From Desulfonauticus submarinus (GTDB lineage Bacteria; Desulfobacterota; Desulfovibrionia; Desulfovibrionales; Desulfonatronovibrionaceae): DNA of 64,000 nt. The notes beneath the pieces were generated by a model. It worked only from the letters and a program-made list of their open reading frames with translations. It had not been told where the DNA came from and did no database searches. The translations under genes were made by a program, and so were the position numbers. Positions within the stretch are counted from its first letter, which is position 1. Each line of letters starts with the position of its first letter. Positions 26,501-34,849 of the stretch are shown piece by piece. The DNA lies in assembly GCF_900104045.1 (NCBI RefSeq), contig NZ_FNIN01000004.1:1-64000 (forward strand). The letters run 5' to 3'.

Positions 26501-26681
26501 CTACTTCTTCTGGAGAAGCTCCAGGATATTCAACACTAATACTTATCTTATCTAGACTAACTTCAGGAAATATTTCCACCTTCATTCCCAGGGAATAAAT
26601 AATACCCCCTATTAGGAGAAAAAACATTAAAAGATTAGAAGCAACGTGATTTTCTGTAAACCAGCTAATTATTTTTTTCAT
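23568..26681 (-). CDS. RND efflux pump inner-membrane permease (AcrB/CzcA superfamily)
   Basis: 1037 residues, the usual RND length, with a duplicated architecture: TM1, a large periplasmic loop (about 35-330), TM2-6, TM7, a second loop and TM8-12. The periplasmic part starts VSLDKISISVEYPGASPEEV. TM4 carries LGIVVDDAIVIGENIY with the proton-relay Asp pair, and the second half has GLAGVAVNDALVLMDAAN. Substrate cannot be assigned: the Asp pair fits drug-type rather than heavy-metal-type pumps, but overall it belongs to the less studied RND group common in deltaproteobacteria. Last gene of the OMF-MFP-RND operon. Confidence 0.88.
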   Translation of the reverse strand: MKKIISWFTENHVASNLLMFFLLIGGIIYSLGMKVEIFPEVSLDKISISVEYPGASPEEVEEGIILPIEEAISGLSGVKEIDSTASEGFASILVEVLKGWDTSALYDDIKSEVDRLTTLPDKAKEPVIQRIIRKSQVLDIAVYGNVSEKILKKFAQKIKDEITSLPEVSLARLDGVRENEIHIELNPVTLRKYHLSLTEIAHKVALYSKDVPLGRIKDPAGEVILRLKAKRYTKNDFAQIPILTKTDGSIVYLKDIAKIKDTFEDIDAKVLFQGVPTALIEVFRIGDQNALKVAKAVHSYVNKIRKTLPPNIKIQIYNDSSKLLKSRLNLLLKNMAYGLILVSVVLGLFLELKLAFWVTLGIPISFAGATMFLPAVDVSINMISLFAFIMVLGIVVDDAIVIGENIYTKYQKGKPPFLACVNGASEVGRPVIFSVLTTIAAFTPLLLGSGQMGKFMRNIPLVVNLVLAASLIEALLVLPCHLHSSLKNKKPSKPKLLPRLLEKFINGPYAKTLNLCLKYRYITLTAVIAILILSFGIIKGGIIKFTFFPKVESDFLTCNLTLPPGTPVEYTKKIIKKIEYALNKIIEEEDAKRPKDAPSLLKYTLSLVGFQMSPHETSMVTTQSGGNVGQIFAELLSNEERTIKANYLVKRWRKEVGNIPGAEELTFSSDLFSFGKPLAIDISHPNYKLLNQISLQLQKELKKIPGVFDISDSFIPGKKEIYIRLKPNALNLGFTTDYIAQEVRAAFHGLEALSFQRGKDEVKVKVMLPEKERHSLDSLNLLWLKTNTGQFIPLSNVADLELTQGYSRISRQNRQRIVSVYADIDETKANANEIRNYLKTRILPHLQKLYPSLNWNWAGEGKEQKESLRDIFQGFSLALLLIYILLAVPLRSYVQPLVIMLSIPFSILGAILGHLILGFNLSILSLFGIVGLAGVAVNDALVLMDAANMLRTQGKSPFEAAFNAGKLRFRAVLLTSLTTFAGLMPMIMEKSLQAQFLIPMAISLGFGILLATFITLLIIPCGYVILFDLISLKHKQF

Positions 26682-26685
26682 TTGT

Positions 26686-27792
26686 TTATTTAATTATTTT
26701 TACAGTTAATCCCTGTTTTACCTCTCCTAGAGGAGAAATAATAATTTCATCTTTATCTTTTAATCCATGCACTAAGACTTTATTTTCTTTTCTAATCAAA
26801 GCTTGAACTTTTTTAAAATATATTTTGTTATTTTTTACAACCCAAATAGTGTTAAAGTCGTGCAAAGCTTTTTCAGGGATCCAACATACATTAAGTACAT
26901 TTTTACCGTAGAACTTTACTTTTACAAATGATCCTGGAAAAAGATTTTTACTGTTAAATACTTTTACATAAATATACAAGAGCCTAGTGCTTGTATCTAT
27001 ATTTGCTGAAATACGTACAAATTTTCCTTCCCATGTATTTTGCGTATTAGGATCTATAATTTTTACTTTCGTTTTTATAGGGGTTATCCATTTTAATTTG
27101 TTTTGTTCTATAGGAACTTTTACCTCAAGGTTGTCTATTTTATATAATGTGGCAACTGTTTGTCCAGGAGAGATATATTGACCTAAGCCTATCTTCCGTT
27201 CTATTACTCTTGCTTTAAAAGGAGCATATAGAGATGTTCTTTTTAAATTAAGCTCTGCCTGCTCTAAGGATGCCTTTGCTTGGGCAAGTTTAGCCTCTGC
27301 TTGTTTTAATTGTGGTTCTTTAGCAACTAATGGGGGAGGAGATCCTTTGTGTTCTAGTTGCCAAGCCCAAATAGCTTCTGTGGCTTTAGATTGTACCAAA
27401 GTCAGATTAGCTTTTGCCTCTATAACAGAAGCTTTGGCTTGTTTAAGAGCAATTTTATAAGAAGCAGGGTCTATTTTTAGTAAAAGTTGGTTAGGTCTTA
27501 CTATTGCTCCTGGATTGAGAGATTTAGATATAAAAATGACTTTCCCTCCTACTTGAGGGACTAAAGAGGCTACCTCTCTTGCCTCTACAGTGCCTTGAGC
27601 AGAAAAAATGATTTGTTCTGTTTGTGTTCTCACTATTTGAGTTTGTACCACAGGAATTTGAGATAGAGTTTGGATCGGGTTTGGATGTTTTTTTTGATTA
27701 GCGAGGAATTTAAATCCAAACGTTGCAAACAATAAAATTAGAATAATTATAATAGCATTGAATAGAACTTTATTTTTCATTGATAAAATCAT
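26686..27792 (-). CDS. RND efflux periplasmic adaptor (membrane fusion protein)
   Basis: A 368-residue adaptor with an N-terminal membrane anchor (about residues 11-30), a lipoyl-type half motif GTVEAREVASLVPQVGGKV, a coiled-coil hairpin rich in Ala, Lys and Gln (about 115-190), the second lipoyl half LYAPFKARVIERKIGLGQYI, and beta-barrel and membrane-proximal domains. It bridges the inner-membrane pump and the outer-membrane channel. I use the ATG at 27792 with GGGG nine bases upstream; the ATG at 27780 has no ribosome-binding site. Confidence 0.88.
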   Translation of the reverse strand: MILSMKNKVLFNAIIIILILLFATFGFKFLANQKKHPNPIQTLSQIPVVQTQIVRTQTEQIIFSAQGTVEAREVASLVPQVGGKVIFISKSLNPGAIVRPNQLLLKIDPASYKIALKQAKASVIEAKANLTLVQSKATEAIWAWQLEHKGSPPPLVAKEPQLKQAEAKLAQAKASLEQAELNLKRTSLYAPFKARVIERKIGLGQYISPGQTVATLYKIDNLEVKVPIEQNKLKWITPIKTKVKIIDPNTQNTWEGKFVRISANIDTSTRLLYIYVKVFNSKNLFPGSFVKVKFYGKNVLNVCWIPEKALHDFNTIWVVKNNKIYFKKVQALIRKENKVLVHGLKDKDEIIISPLGEVKQGLTVKIIK

Positions 27793-27796
27793 TTGT

Positions 27797-29188
27797 TTAG
27801 CCCCAGTTTCCCCCTAGTGCTTTTATTAAGTTTACTTGATTTAGCAAAGAATTTAAATGTATTTTTTCTTTATTTAAAAGTGCTTCTAAAAATTCTTTTT
27901 TAGCATGGTTTAGTTCTAAAAAAGATATTTGTCCTTGAGAATATTTATATTGTGTTAATTGTAGTTTTTTTTGTTTTAATTTTAAAATATTAGAGAAATG
28001 TTTTTCTTGTTGGTCTATCACTTGTCTTAAAAATAAGGCTAATTCTACTTCTTTAAATGCAGTTAAAATTGTTTTTGCATAATCAATTTCTGCTTTTTGG
28101 AATTCTAAAATAGCAATATCTTCTTGTTTTTTCAGTTTTCCTGCCTGAAAAATTGGCTGAAGGATTCCTGCTGCCAAGCGAAAAAGAGCATTAGTCGGGG
28201 TAAAAAGGTTTTGTAATTCCGTACTAGCATAACCAAATTGACCAGTAAGAGTTATTTTAGGGAATCTTGCCCTTCTTGCTACTTTAACTTTTGTTTCAAG
28301 TTTTTTTAATTTATTTTCCTTAGCGAGGATATCTGGTCTGGATTTTAACAGTAAGCTAGGAAGACCTGGATTGACTTTTAATTTTGTTTTAGAAAATTTG
28401 TGCCAAGAAGAAAAATAGATATGTTGAGGATATTTTCCCATTAAACTACATATTTGATACTCTATGTCTTGAAAGTGTTTTTTACTTTCTAAAATAGTGT
28501 TTTTTAAGTTTTCTATTATTTGTTTTTGAGCAAGAATGTCAGCTAAATTAGCATATCCTTGATTATACGATTTTTCTAGGTAAAGAAGATTTTTTTCTTC
28601 TAATTTTAATATTTTTTTATAAATATCTATTTTATTTTGTTCAAAACTTAGTTGAAGGTACAAGTTTACCAGAGATGAGATCAGACTTTGTTTGAATGAT
28701 TTTAAATAGTGTTGATTTTCCAGAACTTGCATCCACGCAGCAACTCTTTGGGCAGATAATTTTTGAAATAAATCTAATTCATAAGAAGTTATTAAAAAGG
28801 CAGAATAAGTATTTGTTAGGGAGTAATATTTTTCTCCTAATACATTTTGGAGATATTTGCCCTCTCGTTGTATTTTGCCTTCTAAGTTTATATTAGGATA
28901 TAGGCTTGCCTTTTCTATATCTAGTTGTTTTTTTAATTGTATTAGGGTCAACATTGATTGCTTTAGATCAAAATTCTTTAGAAGAGAGGTCTTTATTAAG
29001 GAGTTTAGATAATTGTCAGAAAAGATTTTCCACCATTCTGTTGGGCAATAAAAAGAAGTTGAATTAGAATTTAAATAATTTTTGGGAGGGATAGTTGTTT
29101 CTCTTGGAGGTAAATTTGGGGAAAGTATACATCCACTAAGTATAACGCTAAGAAGATAAAAATAAAAAATTATTTTATTATAAGACAT
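27797..29188 (-). CDS. RND efflux outer-membrane channel lipoprotein (NodT/OprM type)
   Basis: A 463-residue outer-membrane factor. The signal peptide ends with a lipobox (ILSGC, Cys near residue 20), so it is a lipoprotein. EWWKIFSDNYLNSLIKTSL is the usual opening of the mature NodT family. LPSLLLKSRPDILAKENKL near 285 and the ARRARFPKITLTGQFGY segment are standard family marks, and long helical coiled-coil repeats fill the rest. It is the first gene of the operon. Its start codon is overlapped by an 8-1-8 palindrome and the ribosome-binding site is weak. Confidence 0.88.
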   Translation of the reverse strand: MSYNKIIFYFYLLSVILSGCILSPNLPPRETTIPPKNYLNSNSTSFYCPTEWWKIFSDNYLNSLIKTSLLKNFDLKQSMLTLIQLKKQLDIEKASLYPNINLEGKIQREGKYLQNVLGEKYYSLTNTYSAFLITSYELDLFQKLSAQRVAAWMQVLENQHYLKSFKQSLISSLVNLYLQLSFEQNKIDIYKKILKLEEKNLLYLEKSYNQGYANLADILAQKQIIENLKNTILESKKHFQDIEYQICSLMGKYPQHIYFSSWHKFSKTKLKVNPGLPSLLLKSRPDILAKENKLKKLETKVKVARRARFPKITLTGQFGYASTELQNLFTPTNALFRLAAGILQPIFQAGKLKKQEDIAILEFQKAEIDYAKTILTAFKEVELALFLRQVIDQQEKHFSNILKLKQKKLQLTQYKYSQGQISFLELNHAKKEFLEALLNKEKIHLNSLLNQVNLIKALGGNWG

Positions 29189-29204
29189 TTAAGTGTCACT
29201 TAAA
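29188..29204. promoter_or_regulatory. Near-perfect palindrome over the start of the efflux operon (candidate operator)
   Basis: TTTAAGTG T CACTTAAA is an 8-1-8 inverted repeat whose first base is also the first base of the efflux channel's ATG. A TTGACA box lies about 55-60 bp upstream on the minus strand, and a second weaker repeat (AGTAAT...ATTACT) lies between. The size and symmetry suit a dimeric repressor of the TetR or MarR class; no such regulator is encoded in the window. Confidence 0.5.
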
Positions 29205-29288
29205 ACTTTTTAGTAATAATTTTTAGGAATTACTCAGAGAATAAAAATATGTCAATTTATAGATGATACTAAAATTTACTTAAAAGAA

Positions 29289-29657
29289 TTAAGCAGAAGA
29301 ATTTTTAATTTCCGCAAAGGCTGTTCCAATTTGTTGTAATATAGAAATGACTTCATCTATTTTTTTAGGATCTAAGTTCATATTAGCTTGAAGTAGTCTG
29401 GTTTGACAATAAAAATAAAGAGCGTGGAGATTTTTAGCTATATCTCCACCTTTTTCCATATTTAAACTAGCGTCTAATTCTGCAATACAATCTAATGCCT
29501 TAGAAATGAGAATACCTTTTTGGGCATAGTCTTTTTCTTTTATTTTTTCTTTAGCTTGTTTTAAGTATCTGATGGCGCTCTCAAATATGAGAACAACTAA
29601 ATCTTTTTGAGATGCTGTAGATACTTTGGTGTTTAAATATGCTTGTACTGCCTGCAT
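29289..29657 (-). CDS. fliS: Flagellin export chaperone FliS
   Basis: 122 residues, the normal size for FliS, which binds the C terminus of flagellin in the cytoplasm and keeps it from polymerising before export. It begins MQAVQAYLNTKVSTASQKDL with the Tyr and the leucine-rich LVVLIFESAIRYLKQAKEKI helix typical of the family, followed by three more predicted helices. It directly follows fliD, the standard fliD-fliS order. Confidence 0.9.
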   Translation of the reverse strand: MQAVQAYLNTKVSTASQKDLVVLIFESAIRYLKQAKEKIKEKDYAQKGILISKALDCIAELDASLNMEKGGDIAKNLHALYFYCQTRLLQANMNLDPKKIDEVISILQQIGTAFAEIKNSSA

Positions 29658-29675
29658 ATAATTTTTCCCTCCTCA

Positions 29676-31382
29676 CTATTTAGTTCCTGCTTTTAAGGAT
29701 GCAATTTGAGATGACAATTGGGCATCTAATGAATTATAATATCCCAAAAGAGCTTCTAATCTTGCGAATCTTTGTCGCAGATCCCGTTCATATCTATCTA
29801 TTCTTTTTTGTTCCCAACTAATTTTTTTCTCTATGTCTTCTATAATTTCATTATAGTTATCTTTTAGTACATTTAAAGTTCCATCATAACTATCTGTTAG
29901 TTCATCAAGTTCATCTCTTAACTCTAGAGTTTTCCCGTATTTTAAGCGAATAGTCCCACTATAAGTCCCATCAGAAAGATTGTCTATTTGTATAGCAAGA
30001 CCTTTAGAATCTCCTTCTTTTGAGGTTATAATGTTTCCATCTATGCCTGCATCATATCCATCTATCTTCGCAGAAGTGATACTACCTCCACTTACAGTAT
30101 ACTCTACAGTATATTTTCCACCTTTGGTGACTCCATCAATATGGGAATAATACTTGAAATCAGAGGAAGAGGTAGCAGGTACATAATCTGCGCTAAATAT
30201 TTCAGCTACAGCCTGAGCATTTGTAGAAAGGGCATCATCAAGCTTTTCTTCATCTATTTTAAGTTCTCCTAAAGTAGGAGATCCTTCATCTGCATCTGTA
30301 GTGATGCCAATATTAGATAAAGAAGGATATGGATCTTCATTGCGATCAAATCCTATGCCAACCCCAGCTAGTAAGGTTTTTAACCTTTGTTGTATAATCT
30401 GAAGCCCATAGTTTCCGGTAAGAATAGACCCTTCTACTTTATTGTTAGTTGTTTTAGTGACTTTTGTTTGTTCTCTAATAAGAGAAACAACTTTATTGAA
30501 TTGCTCAATAAAAGTCTTAATTTGTTCTTTAATTGCTTCAGTATCATTGGATATAGTAACTTGCACTGTTCCTGTACTTTTTAAGTTTAAAGTCACTCCT
30601 GTAATCACATCATCAATACTGTTTGTATCTCGTTCTATCCAAGTACCATCGTTAGGAAAGCCATCTACTTTTATTTGAGCGTTTTGGGCTGTTTGAGTGT
30701 GATAAAAATCCGCATTAGTAACAGAACTACTACTGTCTGCATCAAAACTACTTGGGCCTGCGCTAATAGTTATAGAATAAGAACTACCTAAATCTAAACC
30801 AGCAAGCTGAAGATGGAATTGTCCGTCTGCTTTTTTTATTATAGAAGCTTTTATGCCTGGATTGTCTGCATCATTGTTTATCATGCTAACAAAGGCAGAA
30901 AGAGTAGTCCCATCTGGAACATTTAAACTTACATTGTTCCCGTTATAAGTATAGCTAAATGTTTCATCAGAACCAGTATTATTTATAACAGCATCTTCTG
31001 AAGAAAAATAATTTTGGCTGATTAAAATATCATTTTGAGCTAATTGATTAATTTCTATGGAATGAGTCCCTTCCTGTGCGTCGCTACTTGCGGTTGCGGT
31101 TAGAATATCTGTGTCTGTAGAAGTGGCAGTTTTTATAAAAAATTCTTTTATGCTATCCATTGATTCTAACGTATTTTCTAAATTTAACATAGCAGTATTT
31201 AATTCTTGAAAGGCACTGACTTTGTCTTCCCATGTTTTTTTCCAATCTTCTAGGGGAGTTACATGTTGATTTTTTTCTATTTCAATTAATTTTTGGATCA
31301 TTGTATCAAAATCAGTACCTGAGCCGAGACCTGTAAAGTGAATTTGGCCCGAGATAAGATAATCATTAGCTATGTCTGTCAT
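29676..31382 (-). CDS. fliD: Flagellar hook-associated protein 2 (filament cap FliD)
   Basis: 568 residues. FTGLGSGTDFDTMIQKLIEI near the N terminus is the FliD_N signature, and the C-terminal helical region from about 500 (coiled, ending LLGYYNSLDAQLSSQIASL) is FliD_C. The middle holds the variable, Ser/Thr/Asp-rich domains. It forms the cap at the filament tip that helps flagellin polymerise. It is expressed from a sigma-54-like site just downstream of the fliC terminator, separating it from fliC. Confidence 0.93.
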   Translation of the reverse strand: MTDIANDYLISGQIHFTGLGSGTDFDTMIQKLIEIEKNQHVTPLEDWKKTWEDKVSAFQELNTAMLNLENTLESMDSIKEFFIKTATSTDTDILTATASSDAQEGTHSIEINQLAQNDILISQNYFSSEDAVINNTGSDETFSYTYNGNNVSLNVPDGTTLSAFVSMINNDADNPGIKASIIKKADGQFHLQLAGLDLGSSYSITISAGPSSFDADSSSSVTNADFYHTQTAQNAQIKVDGFPNDGTWIERDTNSIDDVITGVTLNLKSTGTVQVTISNDTEAIKEQIKTFIEQFNKVVSLIREQTKVTKTTNNKVEGSILTGNYGLQIIQQRLKTLLAGVGIGFDRNEDPYPSLSNIGITTDADEGSPTLGELKIDEEKLDDALSTNAQAVAEIFSADYVPATSSSDFKYYSHIDGVTKGGKYTVEYTVSGGSITSAKIDGYDAGIDGNIITSKEGDSKGLAIQIDNLSDGTYSGTIRLKYGKTLELRDELDELTDSYDGTLNVLKDNYNEIIEDIEKKISWEQKRIDRYERDLRQRFARLEALLGYYNSLDAQLSSQIASLKAGTK

Positions 31383-31426
31383 AATGTTTCCTCGATTAGG
31401 AAAAAATTTCTTTTAAAATTATTTTT

Positions 31427-31442
31427 TGCAAAAAATATTCCG
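31427..31442 (-). promoter_or_regulatory. Sigma-54 type promoter for fliD-fliS
   Basis: On the minus strand CGGAATATTTTTTGCA gives GG (31440-31441) and GC (31428-31429) exactly ten bases apart, with TTTGCA at the -12 side. The -24 side is weaker than consensus. It lies just after the fliC terminator and about 45 bp before the fliD ATG, the expected distance. Confidence 0.5.
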
Positions 31443-31443
31443 T

Positions 31444-31484
31444 AAAAAAAATAAAGGCCGAGCATTATTAGCCCGGCCTTTATT
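31444..31484 (-). terminator. Rho-independent terminator after fliC
   Basis: An 11-bp stem (31471-31481 with 31453-31463, one G-U pair, loop of seven) is followed by a U-rich run on the minus strand, about 25 bp beyond the fliC stop. Confidence 0.87.
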
Positions 31485-31506
31485 TTTTAGTAGGGTTAAG
31501 AGATTA

Positions 31507-32427
31507 TTATCCACTGATAAGTTGTAAAGCCATTCTAGGTAAAGCATTGGCCTGGGCTAACATTGCTACTGCAGATTGAGTAAGAATTTGGTTACGCACA
31601 AAGTTGGTCATTTCTGTTGCCACGTCTACATCTGAAATTCGTGATTCAGCAGCCTGTAAGTTTTCTGCCTGGATTTGTAAGTTTGTTACAGTATTTTGAA
31701 GCCTATTTTGAAGGGCACCAAGCGATGCTCTGATTTTGTCCTTAGAAATTATAGCTGCGTTGATTGCCTCTAATGCATTTTGAGCTGCTGATTGAGTAGA
31801 AATTGTGTAGCCTGCAGAACTAGTTGCAGCATTATTACCCAAGCCAAAAGCAGAAGCAGTAGCATTTCCTATAGCAATATAATAGTAATCTTCTGCAGAG
31901 TCGTTACCACTTCCAAAGTGAACCTTTAATGGTCCTGTTGACACTAGGCCACTACCACTGTGATCTGCACCCCACGAAGCAGGGTTAACAGCACTAGAAG
32001 ATAAATTTCCATTTAATAGGTAAATACCATTGAAGTCAGTAGCATTGGCAATTCTGGTAATTTCTGAGGCCATTGCTTGATATTCAGAATCAATGATAAG
32101 CCTTTGGTCTGATGTATAAGTACCAGTAGCTGCCTGTTCTGCTAGTTCTTTCATACGAATGAGCTTTTCATCGATAACTTGTAAAGCACCGTCTGCAGTT
32201 TGAATTAAAGAAATAGCGTCATTCGCATTTCTAATACCTTGGTTTAGAGCGGCAATATCTGCGCGCATAAGCTCTCTAATTGCCAAACCAGCAGCATCGT
32301 CAGCAGCAGTACCTACACGAAGTCCTGAGGACAGCCTTCTAGTAGATACACTTAATCTCCCATAAGCTACACCTAAATTCCTGGCCGCATTCATGGCCAT
32401 TAGGTTGTGATTAATGACTAGAGCCAT
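31507..32427 (-). CDS. fliC: Flagellin
   Basis: 306 residues. The N terminus MALVINHNLMAMNAARNLGV and the segment RLSSGLRVGTAADDAAGLAI are the D0/D1 flagellin core. The C terminus, with ESRISDVDVATEMTNFVRNQ and ending ALPRMALQLISG, is the matching half. The variable middle (about 145-225) is short, so the outer D2/D3 domains are small. A consensus sigma-28 promoter lies just upstream, and AAGGAGGAA precedes the ATG. Confidence 0.96.
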   Translation of the reverse strand: MALVINHNLMAMNAARNLGVAYGRLSVSTRRLSSGLRVGTAADDAAGLAIRELMRADIAALNQGIRNANDAISLIQTADGALQVIDEKLIRMKELAEQAATGTYTSDQRLIIDSEYQAMASEITRIANATDFNGIYLLNGNLSSSAVNPASWGADHSGSGLVSTGPLKVHFGSGNDSAEDYYYIAIGNATASAFGLGNNAATSSAGYTISTQSAAQNALEAINAAIISKDKIRASLGALQNRLQNTVTNLQIQAENLQAAESRISDVDVATEMTNFVRNQILTQSAVAMLAQANALPRMALQLISG

Positions 32428-32481
32428 AATCTTCCTCCTTGAAGTTTTTTTGTGGGCTTCCCTGCCCTTGAGTTACTTTAT

Positions 32482-32508
32482 ATATCGGTTGGTTAAAGAA
32501 AAACTTTA
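32482..32508 (-). promoter_or_regulatory. Sigma-28 (FliA) promoter of fliC
   Basis: On the minus strand TAAAGTTT (32501-32508) and ACCGATAT (32482-32489) are separated by 11 bases, against the consensus TAAAGTTT-N11-GCCGATAA. The -35 box is perfect. It overlaps the last bases of the DtxR-family gene and leads to a leader of about 45 nt before fliC. Confidence 0.85.
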
Positions 32509-33021
32509 GGAGGAAATTTTTTCTTCAAATTCTTCAAGAGCTTTTTGAAGACATTTTTTACAGACAGAACAATTGCCTGCCTTATGACAATGATTTTGGA
32601 GGGCTTTTATCCAGGATTTACCTGTTCTAGGACATTTTTGAATAAACTCAATAAAATCTATTAATCTTTCCAAGGTTAAATCATCTATGTGATGTTCTAA
32701 GCGGCAAGCATTTTCTTCTGCCTGCTTGCGGTTTAAACAGAGGAAATTTTCTAAAAATTCTGCTAATACTTTATGACGGTGTACTATACGTGTAGCTTGT
32801 CTAAAGCCTTCGGGGGTTAGCGTGATCTTACTATATGGCTCATAGTTAATTAATCCTTTGGCAGCTAAGGCTCGTAGGGCTCCTGTCACAGAAGCTCTTT
32901 TTACTCCTAAATTAGAAGCAATATCCTTGGCCTGGGCAGAAGAATAGGTGTTTTCTAAATGAAAAATTGTTTCTAGGTAGTCTTCTAGACTTGGAGTTAG
33001 TTGTTTCTTTTTTTTATTCAT
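32506..33021 (-). CDS. DtxR/MntR-family metal-dependent transcriptional regulator
   Basis: 171 residues. The winged helix (about 8-70) includes SLEDYLETIFHLENTYSSAQ, AKDIASNLGVKRASVTGALR and YEPYSKITLTPEGF, and the dimerisation region follows with ARLEHHIDD-like CRLEHHIDDLTLERLIDFIE. The HH pair supplies metal ligands. A cysteine-rich tail (CHKAGNCSVCKKC) extends past the usual MntR end. It probably represses manganese or iron uptake genes when the metal is bound; no target is visible here. Confidence 0.85.
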   Translation of the reverse strand: MNKKKKQLTPSLEDYLETIFHLENTYSSAQAKDIASNLGVKRASVTGALRALAAKGLINYEPYSKITLTPEGFRQATRIVHRHKVLAEFLENFLCLNRKQAEENACRLEHHIDDLTLERLIDFIEFIQKCPRTGKSWIKALQNHCHKAGNCSVCKKCLQKALEEFEEKISS

Positions 33022-33057
33022 TGTTTTATACTTTAAAAAATTTAGCTATTAAGGCTT

Positions 33058-33810
33058 TTAACTTATTTTGGACCCAGAGAAAAGTTTTTTTTGAGCTTCC
33101 TTAAGAGAGAGACCTGTTTGCTGAATAATTTTTTCAAGATTGTCTTCAGCATTAGAGGCTCGTAGATATATTGGGAGGGGAGCGTTTGAACTAGATTTCG
33201 CGCAAAAGGCTTCTTTTAAAAGCACTTGTGGTAGAGGGGTATCAAATGTTTCTTCTAACGTAGTAAAGCCCCACGAGAGTATTTGTGGATGTTTTCTCAA
33301 GCCACTTCCTGTTAGAATTATATCTGATGGTCTTTTTTTTAAGATTTCTTGTGCCTGAGATAAATTTATCGCTTTTGGAGGTGTAAGAGGAGATTTTTTC
33401 GAATCAAATCCCTGGATATAAACCTCTTTTTGTCTAGAATAGGTTAGAACCCAAATTTCTTTTTTAAGGGGTATACTTTTAGCAACTAAGGGTAAATATT
33501 CTATACTACCAAGAGGAACTTGAGCCCCAAGGGCTAGACCATAGGCATGAGCAAAAGTTAGTCTAAGCCCAGTAAAAGATCCAGGACCACTTACCAAGAC
33601 AATAGATTTTAACTGATTAGGAGAAATAGCAAGGCTTGAAAATAGATATTCTAGTTGTGGACCTAAAAAAAGCATGCCTTTTTGAAATGTAAAAGCTTGC
33701 CATGCCCATAATAAACGGTCTTTGGTTCCTAAGACTACTTGTAGATAGTCTTCAACTCCGTTTAAAACTAGTAGATATTTTTTATTATTTAATGATTCGC
33801 ATGATGTCAT
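33058..33810 (-). CDS. tsaB: tRNA threonylcarbamoyladenosine biosynthesis protein TsaB
   Basis: About 250 residues. The family core VSGPGSFTGLRLTFAHAYGL near residues 75-95 is clear, followed by the usual linker and C-terminal lobe. TsaB partners TsaD and TsaE in adding threonylcarbamoyl to A37 of ANN-reading tRNAs. The N-terminal ATPase-fold strand, usually LAIDTS, here reads VLNGVED, a divergent form. I start at the ATG at 33810 rather than the TTG at 33822. The gene overlaps the end of rseP. Confidence 0.82.
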   Translation of the reverse strand: MTSCESLNNKKYLLVLNGVEDYLQVVLGTKDRLLWAWQAFTFQKGMLFLGPQLEYLFSSLAISPNQLKSIVLVSGPGSFTGLRLTFAHAYGLALGAQVPLGSIEYLPLVAKSIPLKKEIWVLTYSRQKEVYIQGFDSKKSPLTPPKAINLSQAQEILKKRPSDIILTGSGLRKHPQILSWGFTTLEETFDTPLPQVLLKEAFCAKSSSNAPLPIYLRASNAEDNLEKIIQQTGLSLKEAQKKLFSGSKIS

Positions 33811-34849
33811 TGTAAATCGCAAGTCCCATTAATGAGAAGAGAATAGTTAATCCTATTTTTATACTTATTTGCTGTACCTTTTCACTTAGTGGCCTGCGTA
33901 AAATAATTTCTAGTCCATAAAATAAAATATGACCGCCATCTAAAACTGGGATAGGCAGAAGGTTTAATAAACCTAAATTAATACTTAAAAGTGCTACAAG
34001 GTTTAAAAGGTTGATGATTCCATATTGTGCTTGATCACTTACTAACTTTGCAATGGTTATTGGACCTCCAATAGTTTCAAGGGGTAAAATACGCTCTATT
34101 AGCTTTACGATTCCTATTACTGTTAGCTTGGTTAGATTAAAAGTATGGACAAGACCCTCTATGCTGGAGGTAAAAAAATCTAGTTTATAAGTTTTAAAAT
34201 TATTTCCGGCAACAATTCCTATTTGAGGTGTTTTTATGGTTTCTCCGAATATATTTTTTACTGTTTTAATCTCTGGAGTAACTGTTAGAGAATAGACATA
34301 TTTCCCTCGCTGAATGGTTAAGCTTAATGGTTTTTCTTGATTTTCTTTTACAATTTTAACTAGTTCTTCCCAAGTAGATATAGGGGTGTTGTTTACCTTT
34401 AAAATTAAGTCGCCTGGTTTTAAACCAGCAGTTTCAGCTGGAGAGTTTTGGATTACTTTTCCAATAGAAGGTAATATTTGTAATTTTCCTTGAGTGAAAA
34501 ATAGTCCCCAAAAAATAAACCAAGCTAGAACAAAATTAAATAGAGGACCAGCTAAGACGACTAAAATACGTTGCCAAGCTGGTCTTAGCGCAAAACTTTC
34601 TTGCTTGGTAAAAGGTGGTTCTATTGGTTCATCTGGTTTTTCTCCTACTAATTTTACATATCCGCCTAAAGGAATAGCAGAGATGCGGTAATCAGTATTT
34701 CCTTTTTTTATCCCTATTAATTTTGGTCCAAATCCTAAAGAAAAGATAGATACTCCCATTTTAAACATCTTAGCTACTAAAAAATGACCTAATTCGTGAA
34801 AAAAAATAAGTAAGGCTAAGACAATAATAACTGCAAAAATTCCAATCAT
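33785..34849 (-). CDS. rseP: Site-2 zinc metalloprotease RseP
   Basis: 354 residues. The zinc motif HELGH is in LLIFFHELGHFLVAKMF near residue 19. One PDZ domain (about 120-205, AGLKPGDLILKVNNTPI) follows, and the second catalytic motif LLPIPVLDGGHILFYG is near 300. It cuts membrane-bound anti-sigma factors and remnant signal peptides within the inner membrane. The single PDZ contrasts with the two of E. coli RseP. The start overlaps the dxr stop by four bases. Confidence 0.93.
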   Translation of the reverse strand: MIGIFAVIIVLALLIFFHELGHFLVAKMFKMGVSIFSLGFGPKLIGIKKGNTDYRISAIPLGGYVKLVGEKPDEPIEPPFTKQESFALRPAWQRILVVLAGPLFNFVLAWFIFWGLFFTQGKLQILPSIGKVIQNSPAETAGLKPGDLILKVNNTPISTWEELVKIVKENQEKPLSLTIQRGKYVYSLTVTPEIKTVKNIFGETIKTPQIGIVAGNNFKTYKLDFFTSSIEGLVHTFNLTKLTVIGIVKLIERILPLETIGGPITIAKLVSDQAQYGIINLLNLVALLSINLGLLNLLPIPVLDGGHILFYGLEIILRRPLSEKVQQISIKIGLTILFSLMGLAIYNDIMRIIK

